DNA of 6,492 bases from NCBI GenBank assembly GCA_964372445.1, contig CAYJQO010000030.1:1-6492 (forward strand), in the 5' to 3' direction. This DNA is from CAYJQO01 sp964372445. GTDB taxonomy: Bacteria; Patescibacteriota; Minisyncoccia; UBA6257; GWB1-50-10. Position numbers and translations under genes: made by a program. Positions 1 through 4,423 of the stretch are shown here, piece after piece. Position 1 is the first letter of the stretch; each line of letters starts with the position of its first letter. The notes beneath the pieces are model-generated. The model saw nothing but the letters and a program-made list of their open reading frames with translations, was not told the origin of the DNA and ran no database searches.

Positions 1-51
1 GGACACATGGTTCTCAGCCATGGAACCCGGGTTCAAATCCCGGTGGCGGTA
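1..51 (+). tRNA. tRNA-Glu (anticodon CUC), 3' part only
   Basis: The window opens inside a tRNA gene. A 5-bp anticodon stem (6-10 pairs with 18-22) encloses the 7-nt loop TTCTCAG, giving anticodon CTC at 13-15, which reads Glu codon GAG. A 4-nt variable region (23-26) follows, then a perfect 5-bp T stem (27-31 with 39-43) around the loop TTCAAAT. The 3' acceptor strand is 44-50 and the discriminator base is A51. Bases 52-54 are CAA, so CCA is not encoded and must be added by a nucleotidyltransferase. The GGACA just before the anticodon stem resembles the D-arm end of bacterial tRNA-Glu. The 5' acceptor strand and most of the D arm lie outside the window, so acceptor pairing cannot be checked. 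Confidence 0.9.
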
Positions 52-121
52 CAAGAGATTCCAGCGGGCAAATCAGCGCCGAAACGATTCTCCCTGCCGC
101 AGGTAGAAGTTCGACTCCCGT

Positions 122-150
122 TGGGGGGGCTGAACCTGAAGCTGCCCCCA
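122..150 (+). other. GC-rich hairpin downstream of the tRNA (possible terminator or processing structure)
   Basis: TGGGGG (122-127) pairs perfectly with CCCCCA (145-150). Four more pairs inside, including one G-U, extend the stem (128-131 with 140-143, G144 bulged), leaving an 8-nt loop. The nearest T-run (162-166) lies 12 nt after the stem, so this is not a canonical intrinsic terminator. It could still end or protect the tRNA transcript. Confidence 0.4.
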
Positions 151-165
151 TATTGGGATGGTTTT

Positions 166-174
166 TGGTATACT
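166..174 (+). promoter_or_regulatory. Extended -10 promoter candidate for the DedA-like gene
   Basis: TGG followed by TATACT (169-174) matches the extended -10 form TGn-TATAAT with five of six hexamer bases. No good -35 lies 16-18 bp upstream, which an extended -10 can tolerate. Transcription would start near 181, leaving a leader of about 100 nt before the ATG at 281. The inference rests on the motif alone. Confidence 0.4.
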
Positions 175-280
175 TTGGCCATGTACATAAAAGCAATAAC
201 TGCTCGATCTACTATAGCTCTAGCATCTTTCACTAACCGCTACGCTTGGCAGGCCGTTCGCCACGACAGGAACAGAACCC

Positions 281-934
281 ATGGTGCACCAACTGATACT
301 TCAGGTTACGCCGCTGGTTGAACAGTACGGAGCGCTGGGGGTATTCGTCCTCTCGCTCGTTGAGGAAACGATCGCACCCATTCCTTCCTCGCTGGCGCTC
401 CTGGCCACCGGTTTTTTCTTGCTGCAATCGTACGACACGGTTGGGCAGTTCCTCTCCCATGCCATTTTTCGCCTGCTGCTCCCCGCAACGCTCGGCCTCA
501 CGATCGGCCAGCTCTTTGTCTATTCGCTTGCGCTCGTGGGCGGTGAGCCGCTCGTCCGCCGCTGGGGATCTCGCCTCGGCGTCTCATGGATCCGGGTTGA
601 GCAATTCACCGTCCGCTTCAGCAGGGGGCGCACCGATGAGCTCATCGTTTTTGGTTTGCGTGCCCTCCCGGTCGTTCCAAACTTTCTGGTCTCCGCCGTG
701 TGTGGCCTTATCCGCTATCCCCTGAAGAGTTTTCTCGTGACATCGTTTCTGGGGAACCTGGTCCGCGCCCTCCTCATGGGGTTTGTGGGCTGGTCGGTGG
801 GTGGAGCGTACATTGTGTACGCAGATCGGCTCTCCACCATCGGCAATGTGGTAGTCGGTCTCTTCAGCATCGGGATAGGTTTCCTATTGCTTCGCCATCT
901 CCGGAAGCGGCGGAGAGCAAAACGTGAGTCCTAG
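281..934 (+). CDS. DedA/VTT-family (SNARE-associated) inner-membrane protein
   Basis: This 217-residue protein is probably a polytopic inner-membrane protein of the DedA/VTT family, whose members include flippases for undecaprenyl phosphate and phosphatidylethanolamine. The substrate here cannot be told from sequence. Visible family marks are the re-entrant-loop motif E-T-I-A-P-I-P-S-S at residues 29-37 with G44 after it, and the second-half motif F-G-L-R-x-L-P around 124-130, continuing to G142 and a G-N-L-V-R stretch near 158-162. Hydrophobic segments lie at about 15-50, 65-88, 122-145, 150-178 and 185-205. The C-terminus is strongly basic (R/K-rich, 205-215), as expected for a cytoplasmic tail. 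The length is normal for the family. The ATG at 281 has only a weak AGG 10 nt upstream. The gene stands alone, with 84 nt between it and gyrB. Family assignment is firm; specific function is unknown. Confidence 0.8.
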   Translation: MVHQLILQVTPLVEQYGALGVFVLSLVEETIAPIPSSLALLATGFFLLQSYDTVGQFLSHAIFRLLLPATLGLTIGQLFVYSLALVGGEPLVRRWGSRLGVSWIRVEQFTVRFSRGRTDELIVFGLRALPVVPNFLVSAVCGLIRYPLKSFLVTSFLGNLVRALLMGFVGWSVGGAYIVYADRLSTIGNVVVGLFSIGIGFLLLRHLRKRRRAKRES

Positions 935-988
935 CGTAGGTTCCGGACTGCTCCAGGCCTTGTTTTAAAGCCCATAATCGAGTAACAT

Positions 989-1015
989 ATGAGGTACCCG
1001 GAACGGGATTTTTAG
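989..1015 (+). other. Eight-codon mini-ORF just upstream of gyrB
   Basis: ATG at 989 opens the frame MRYPERDF and closes at TAG 1013-1015, three bases before the gyrB ATG and in the same frame. There is no Shine-Dalgarno sequence in front of it. The hexamer CATAAT (973-978) resembles a -10 box, and a start about 7 nt downstream would make the mini-ORF nearly leaderless. Its TAG fixes the gyrB start at 1019. It could couple translation into gyrB, which also lacks a Shine-Dalgarno sequence, or it may be chance. Confidence 0.25.
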
Positions 1016-1018
1016 TCT

Positions 1019-2953
1019 ATGGCAAGGAAGCGTGAAACTGAAAAACGTACACCGCTGTCGGTATCGTACGAGGCTAAAGATATCTACGTACTCGAAGGCC
1101 TCGAGCCGGTCCGGAAGCGTCCCGGTATGTACATCGGTTCGACCGGCGTCGATGGCCTCCACCACCTCATCTGGGAAGTTGTGGATAACTCTATCGATGA
1201 AGCTATGGCGGGCCATGCCCGGAACATCACCGTCGAGCTCTTCAGTGGCAACCGAGTTGCCGTGACAGATGACGGGCGTGGGATCCCGGTGGATATTCAT
1301 CCCCAGACGAAGAAATCAGCACTGGAGACCGTGATGACCACGCTCCACGCCGGCGGCAAGTTTGGTGGGGAATCGTACAAGGTCTCCGGTGGCCTCCACG
1401 GCGTCGGCGTCTCCGTGGTCTGTGCGCTCTCGAAGTGGATGAAAGCCGAGGTGTGCCGTGGAGGCAAACGGTACGTCCAGGAGTACGAGCGCGGGGTGCC
1501 GAAGCACAAGGTGAAGGAAATGGGGAAATGTGCCATGACCGGTACCACGGTGACCTACGATCCGGATCCACAGATATTTTCAAAGATTGAATTTGATCAG
1601 AGGAAGATTTTGGACCACCTGCGGCAGCAGGCCTACCTGACGAAGGGTGTCCGCATTGAGCTGGTCGATGAGCGGGGCGACGTACCATCCCGCTACGGCT
1701 TCTACTTCGAGGGGGGGCTCCAGTCGTTCATCTGGTATCTGGTGGGAGATACGCCACTGCTCCACGAAAATCCGTTCTACGTGCACCGGGAAGCCGAAGG
1801 GATTGACGTCGAAGCGACCTTTGCGTACACGGGCGAGGTCGAAGTCGAAGAGCTGAGCTTCGCCAACAACATTTACACTCCGGATGGCGGGATGCACCTT
1901 ACCGGATTCCGCTCCGCGCTCACCAGGACGCTCAATGATTACGCTCGCCGCGAGGGATACCTGAAAGAATCTGATGAAAACCTCACCGGTGATGACATCC
2001 GCGAAGGTCTCATTGCGGCAGTTTCTATAAAGCTCCGTGAGCCGCAGTTTGAGGGACAGACGAAAGCGCGTTTGGGAAACCCAGAGGCGCGAACCGGGGT
2101 GGAAGTGGTAGTTGCCGAAGCCCTGAAGGAGTATCTCGAGCGCCGCACGGTGGACGCGCGCCGTATCATCGAGAAAAATCTTCTTGCTGCCAAGGCGCGG
2201 AAAGCTGCCAAAGCCGCGAAGGATACCGTGCTGCGCAAGGGCGCACTCGAGGGGCTCACGCTGCCGGGCAAGCTTGCCGATTGCAGCACGAGGAACCCGG
2301 AGGAGGGGGAGCTTTTCATCGTCGAAGGGGATTCGGCTGGCGGATCGTGCAAGCAGGGGCGGGATCGCCGGACCCAGGCAATTCTGCCGCTGCGGGGCAA
2401 GATTCTCAATGTCGAGAAGGCTCGCATGGACAAAATGCTCCTCAATAAGGAAATCCGGTCGCTCGTCGTGGCTCTAGGTACGGCCATTTCAGATCAGTTT
2501 GATCTCACGAAGCTCCGCTACCACAAGATTATCCTCATGACCGATGCCGATGTGGACGGCGCGCACATCCGCACGCTCCTCCTCACCCTCTTCTACCGCT
2601 ACTTCCCCAAGCTCATTGAGGATGGGTACCTCTACATCGCCCAGCCGCCGCTCTACCGTGTCCAGCGTGGGAAAGAGGTGCGGTACATGTGGAGCGATGC
2701 AGATAGAGATCGCACCATGAAGGCGCTCGGGAGCGGTGCAACCGTCCAGCGGTACAAGGGTTTGGGCGAGATGAACCCGTCACAGCTTTGGGAGACCACC
2801 ATGGATCCGGCGCACCGGACGCTCAGGCAGGTGGTGGTTAACGATGCGGTGCAGGCGAACCACCTCTTCGATGTCCTCATGGGTGAAGTGGTCGAGCCGC
2901 GGAAGCATTTCATTCAGGCACACGCCACGGCGGTGAAGCATCTCGATGTGTAG
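1019..2953 (+). CDS. gyrB: DNA gyrase subunit B
   Basis: This is the ATPase subunit of DNA gyrase (A2B2), which introduces negative supercoils at the cost of ATP. Its 644 residues are a normal length for a GyrB without the proteobacterial insertion. The GHKL ATPase domain (about 20-240) shows E53 and N57 in EVVDNSIDEA, DDGRGIP at 84-90 and GGLHGVG at 124-130. The transducer domain carries the ATP-contacting QTK at 347-349. The TOPRIM domain has the metal-binding EGDSAGG at 436-442 and DADVDGAH at 509-516, and the C-terminal gyrase signature QRYKGLGEMNP is at 577-587. The last part, with LMGEVVEPRKHFI, favours GyrB over ParE. An in-frame TAG at 1013-1015 makes ATG 1019 the first possible ATG start. 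There is no Shine-Dalgarno sequence. Residue 444 is Cys where E. coli GyrB has Ala (GGSAKQGR). A basic, Ala/Lys-rich stretch spans 388-402. No gyrA is in the window. Confidence 0.97.
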   Translation: MARKRETEKRTPLSVSYEAKDIYVLEGLEPVRKRPGMYIGSTGVDGLHHLIWEVVDNSIDEAMAGHARNITVELFSGNRVAVTDDGRGIPVDIHPQTKKSALETVMTTLHAGGKFGGESYKVSGGLHGVGVSVVCALSKWMKAEVCRGGKRYVQEYERGVPKHKVKEMGKCAMTGTTVTYDPDPQIFSKIEFDQRKILDHLRQQAYLTKGVRIELVDERGDVPSRYGFYFEGGLQSFIWYLVGDTPLLHENPFYVHREAEGIDVEATFAYTGEVEVEELSFANNIYTPDGGMHLTGFRSALTRTLNDYARREGYLKESDENLTGDDIREGLIAAVSIKLREPQFEGQTKARLGNPEARTGVEVVVAEALKEYLERRTVDARRIIEKNLLAAKARKAAKAAKDTVLRKGALEGLTLPGKLADCSTRNPEEGELFIVEGDSAGGSCKQGRDRRTQAILPLRGKILNVEKARMDKMLLNKEIRSLVVALGTAISDQFDLTKLRYHKIILMTDADVDGAHIRTLLLTLFYRYFPKLIEDGYLYIAQPPLYRVQRGKEVRYMWSDADRDRTMKALGSGATVQRYKGLGEMNPSQLWETTMDPAHRTLRQVVVNDAVQANHLFDVLMGEVVEPRKHFIQAHATAVKHLDV

Positions 2954-2989
2954 CGACGCTTGATTAATCGGACCACCTCTGGTATTGGT

Positions 2990-2995
2990 AGGGAG
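2990..2995 (+). promoter_or_regulatory. Shine-Dalgarno sequence that fixes the secE start
   Basis: AGGGAG lies 4 nt before the ATG at 3000. It overlaps the codons that would follow an alternative in-frame TTG at 2985, which has no such site, so the ATG is the better start. Confidence 0.7.
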
Positions 2996-2999
2996 CACC

Positions 3000-3185
3000 A
3001 TGGTTGAAAAGGTAAAACTATTCATACAGGAATCAAAGCAGGAGCTCAAGCGGGTGAACTGGCCCACGAAGCAGGAGACCACGCGCTACACGCTCTTCGT
3101 GATAGGGTTTTCCTTGAGTGTGGCGGTGTTCCTGGGTATCCTCGACTACATGTTCTCCCAAATCCTGAAGACGGTGGTGCTCTAG
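3000..3185 (+). CDS. secE: Preprotein translocase subunit SecE
   Basis: SecE is the small subunit that clamps SecY in the inner-membrane protein-export channel. The 61-residue product is the short, single-membrane-span bacterial form. An amphipathic N-terminal helix (about 3-18, rich in E and K) leads into the conserved V-N-W-P-T at 19-23. One transmembrane segment follows at about 31-56, with the conserved D49 inside it. A TTG at 2985 would add five residues, but AGGGAG at 2990-2995 sits correctly for ATG 3000. The gene begins 46 nt after gyrB, with no terminator seen between them, and its stop is 10 nt before nusG. The secE-nusG-rplK order is the classic bacterial arrangement and strongly supports the call. 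Confidence 0.95.
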   Translation: MVEKVKLFIQESKQELKRVNWPTKQETTRYTLFVIGFSLSVAVFLGILDYMFSQILKTVVL

Positions 3186-3195
3186 TTTTTTCGTT

Positions 3196-3756
3196 ATGCC
3201 TGCCCGCAAATCACAATCGGTTGCTACACAGGCTCGCCACTGGTACGCGATCCACACGTACTCAGGTTACGAAGACGCCGTCGAGCGGTACCTGAAGCAA
3301 CGCGTGGAATCGCTCCTCATGACCGACAAGATTTTTAACGTGGTGGTGCCGAAGGAGATCAAGATCCGCATTAAGAACGGGAAGCGACAGACGATTGAAG
3401 AGAAAATCTATCCGGGCTACGTGCTCGTGGACATGATCCTCGACCACGATTCATGGGCGGTGGTGCGGAACACACCCCGCGTGACCGGCTTCGTGGGATC
3501 GGATACCTCCACCCCGACGCCGCTCTCCCAGGAGGAGGTAGGCGGGTTGCTCTCGCGCATGGGCGAGAAAGAGCCAACGTTCAAGGTGGATCTCAAGCCG
3601 AACGAAACCGTGAAAATCACGGATGGCCCCTTCAAGGATCAGGAGGGTAGGGTTTCGGAGGTGGACGAGGAGCACGGGAAGATCAAGGTGCTCGTGCCCA
3701 TCTTCGGCCGTGATACGCTCGTGGAACTCGACTCGCTCCAGGTGCAGAAAATCTGA
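3196..3756 (+). CDS. nusG: Transcription termination/antitermination factor NusG
   Basis: NusG binds the RNA polymerase clamp helices to aid processivity and uses its C-terminal domain to contact Rho or ribosomal protein S10. The 186 residues are of standard length. The NGN domain (about 16-118) starts with WYAIHTYSGYE and includes the PGYVLV segment at 73-78 and the N-T-P-R-V-T-G-F-V-G motif at 92-101. A linker is followed by the KOW domain from about 134 to the end, with G-P-F-K-D-Q-E-G at 144-151. The first 15 residues are a short polar extension. The ATG at 3196 follows the secE stop by 10 nt with no Shine-Dalgarno sequence, so translation may be coupled to secE. It lies between secE and rplK, as expected. 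Confidence 0.97.
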   Translation: MPARKSQSVATQARHWYAIHTYSGYEDAVERYLKQRVESLLMTDKIFNVVVPKEIKIRIKNGKRQTIEEKIYPGYVLVDMILDHDSWAVVRNTPRVTGFVGSDTSTPTPLSQEEVGGLLSRMGEKEPTFKVDLKPNETVKITDGPFKDQEGRVSEVDEEHGKIKVLVPIFGRDTLVELDSLQVQKI

Positions 3757-3761
3757 CCGCT

Positions 3762-4187
3762 ATGGCGAAGGCCATTAAGACCGTGCTCAAGCTACAGATC
3801 CCCGCGGGGGCGGCTAATCCAGCTCCGCCGATCGGGCCGGCGCTAGGCCAGCACGGGGTGAACATCGCGAAGTTCTGCCAGGAGTTCAATGAGGCGACCA
3901 AGGAAATGTCTGGGGATATCATCCCCGCCGAGATCACCGTGTACGTTGACCGCAGCTTTAGCTTCAAGCTCAAGACGCCACCGGCCTCGGCCCTGCTCAA
4001 GAAAGCTGCCGGCATCGAGAAAGGATCAGCCGAGCCGCACAAGACAAAGGTGGGCAAGGTGAGCCGTGCCGAGGTGCGGAAAATCGCTGAGCGCAAGATG
4101 GTTGACCTGAACACCGAGAACCTCGATGCCGCCGAGCGCATCATCGCCGGCACCGCGAGGAACATGGGGATCGAAGTCGTAGACTAA
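3762..4187 (+). CDS. rplK: 50S ribosomal protein L11 (uL11)
   Basis: L11 binds the GTPase-associated centre of 23S rRNA and forms the stalk base used by elongation factors and, where present, RelA. The 141 residues match the usual length. The N-terminal domain has the proline-rich IPAGAANPAPPIGPALGQHG (13-32). The C-terminal RNA-binding domain ends in the L11 signature R-I-I-A-G-T-x-x-N-M-G-I-E-V-V-D (126-141). The gene starts 5 nt after the nusG stop and has no Shine-Dalgarno sequence, so it is probably read by coupling. Two features are odd. First, rplA, rplJ and rplL do not follow. Second, the last codons form one arm of a 14-bp hairpin across the stop codon, and a diverged copy of this 3' end lies about 155 bp downstream. 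Confidence 0.97.
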   Translation: MAKAIKTVLKLQIPAGAANPAPPIGPALGQHGVNIAKFCQEFNEATKEMSGDIIPAEITVYVDRSFSFKLKTPPASALLKKAAGIEKGSAEPHKTKVGKVSRAEVRKIAERKMVDLNTENLDAAERIIAGTARNMGIEVVD

Positions 4188-4201
4188 GATTCCCATGTTC
4201 C
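4159..4201 (+). other. RNA hairpin spanning the rplK stop codon
   Basis: GGAACATGGGGATC (4159-4172, rplK codons) pairs with GATTCCCATGTTCC (4188-4201). The result is 14 consecutive RNA pairs, with a single G-U at 4169/4191. The 15-nt loop (4173-4187) holds the last codons and the TAA. No T-run follows, so this is not an ordinary intrinsic terminator. It could stabilise the 3' end of the message or mark the boundary of an inserted element. Confidence 0.75.
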
Positions 4202-4213
4202 ACAAAGGGGGGT

Positions 4214-4239
4214 CGGGGAAAAGCGGAAGGTTTTCCCCG
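4214..4239 (+). other. Perfect 9-bp hairpin in the rplK downstream spacer
   Basis: CGGGGAAAA (4214-4222) pairs with TTTTCCCCG (4231-4239) around the 8-nt loop GCGGAAGG. The T-run is inside the stem, so termination is unlikely. Confidence 0.7.
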
Positions 4240-4273
4240 TGTCAGATTGAGGTCGCCTCAGGCGACCGGACAC
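4239..4273 (+). other. Two-part hairpin: 7-bp inner stem with 5-bp outer stem
   Basis: GGTCGCC (4251-4257) pairs perfectly with GGCGACC (4261-4267) around the loop TCA. An outer GTGTC (4239-4243) pairs with GACAC (4269-4273), leaving seven unpaired bases on the 5' side. An alternative small hairpin, TGAGG/CCTCA (4248-4260), overlaps the inner stem and would exclude it. Confidence 0.65.
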
Positions 4274-4291
4274 AAAACCAAGGGTTTTGTG
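4271..4291 (+). other. Perfect 9-bp hairpin with 3-nt loop
   Basis: CACAAAACC (4271-4279) pairs with GGTTTTGTG (4283-4291) around AAG. Its first three bases are shared with the outer stem of the preceding hairpin, so the two structures compete slightly. Confidence 0.65.
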
Positions 4292-4307
4292 AAAACGAGT
4301 GAATACG

Positions 4308-4343
4308 AGCGACGGAATAATGGGCATCGAGATCACTGAGTAA
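4308..4343 (+). pseudogene. Diverged remnant or duplicate of the rplK 3' end
   Basis: The codons from ATG 4320 to TAA 4343 read M-G-I-E-I-T-E-stop and align with the true L11 end M-G-I-E-V-V-D-stop at 4164-4187. Just before them, GCGA-C-GGAA (4309-4317) resembles GCGA-GGAA of rplK with one inserted base, and the similarity then fades. The frame is closed upstream by TGA at 4290-4292, so this is not a gene by itself. It could be an old rplK tail displaced by an insertion. Chance resemblance cannot be excluded at this length. Confidence 0.4.
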
Positions 4344-4354
4344 CGCTCGCACCA

Positions 4355-4383
4355 TTGACTTCGCGCTGGGGAGCTGGGACAAT
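4355..4383 (+). promoter_or_regulatory. Promoter candidate for the thymidylate-kinase-like gene, overlapping a terminator
   Basis: TTGACT (4355-4360, five of six to the -35 consensus) is followed after 17 bp by GACAAT (4378-4383, four of six to -10). The -10 lies in the upper stem and loop of the terminator at 4372-4397. Transcription would start near 4390 in the descending arm, so the new transcript would lack the hairpin and escape termination. Confidence 0.45.
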
Positions 4384-4397
4384 GGTCCCAGCTTTTT
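4372..4397 (+). terminator. Intrinsic terminator ending the secE-nusG-rplK transcript
   Basis: AGCTGGGAC (4372-4380) pairs perfectly with GTCCCAGCT (4385-4393) around the tetraloop AATG. A run of five T (4393-4397) starts at the last stem base. This is a textbook Rho-independent terminator, placed 185 nt after the rplK stop and 26 nt before the next gene. Confidence 0.88.
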
Positions 4398-4408
4398 ACT
4401 ATTACTGA

Positions 4409-4414
4409 AAGGGG
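4409..4414 (+). promoter_or_regulatory. Shine-Dalgarno sequence for the thymidylate-kinase-like gene
   Basis: AAGGGG lies 9 nt before ATG 4424. A second in-frame ATG at 4430 would be 15 nt away, too far, so 4424 is preferred. Confidence 0.6.
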
Positions 4415-4423
4415 ATATAGACC

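Larger units (their letters stand above)
52..280. other. Non-coding spacer between tRNA-Glu and the DedA-like gene
   Basis: I see no credible gene in these 229 bases. The spacer holds a GC-rich hairpin at 122-150 and an extended -10 promoter candidate at 166-174. It also has an isolated match to a tRNA T-loop, GTTCGACTC at 109-117, without a pairing T stem. An apparent plus-strand frame through the tRNA and this spacer has no family signature and overlaps the tRNA. Confidence 0.6.
4188..4343 (+). repeat. Hairpin-rich element with imperfect inverted ends and a duplicated rplK 3' end
   Basis: The left end (4188-4201) and right end (4314-4328, GGAATAATGGGCATC) are imperfect inverted repeats sharing the pattern GGAA-n-ATGGG-n-ATC. 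Between them lie three perfect hairpins (4214-4239, 4239-4273, 4271-4291). The right end continues to TAA 4341-4343 in a frame reading MGIEITE. This copies the real rplK end MGIEVVD with 17 of 24 bases matching, and several differences are synonymous or conservative. No transposase is present. The element could be a small non-autonomous insertion that left the old rplK tail downstream, a local duplication, or a genome-wide palindromic repeat. The structures are seen directly; the mobility is inferred. Confidence 0.45.

Noticed and set aside
61..121. Possible second tRNA: GTTCGACTC (109-117) matches a T-loop, and CCTG-CCG-CAGG (93-103) resembles a class II variable arm
   Set aside because: The T stem around it does not pair (only two of five positions), no anticodon stem can be drawn upstream, and there is no matching acceptor strand. 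At most a decayed remnant.
14..196. Minus-strand 60-codon frame ending with a PPPGFEPG segment
   Set aside because: This phrase is the well-known spurious translation of the T arm of a tRNA gene read in reverse. The frame overlaps the tRNA.
7..321. Plus-strand 104-codon frame running from the tRNA into the DedA-like gene
   Set aside because: It overlaps the tRNA and the start of a clear membrane-protein gene in another frame, and has no recognisable motif.
951..988. Promoter pairs before gyrB (TTGTTT 960-965 with TAACAT 983-988, or CATAAT 973-978 alone)
   Set aside because: The first pair matches the consensus at only three and four positions, and the second has no -35. Neither is strong enough to annotate.
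1242..1688. Minus-strand 148-codon frame inside gyrB
   Set aside because: Antisense to highly conserved gyrB codons; Arg/Pro/Ser-rich composition is typical of a shadow frame in GC-rich DNA.
1939..2487. Minus-strand 182-codon frame inside gyrB
   Set aside because: Antisense to the gyrB transducer and TOPRIM regions, Ser/Arg/Ala-rich, with no family signature or ribosome binding site.
2985..2999. TTG at 2985 as an upstream start for secE
   Set aside because: The Shine-Dalgarno AGGGAG at 2990-2995 serves ATG 3000, and the five added residues lie before the conserved SecE helix.
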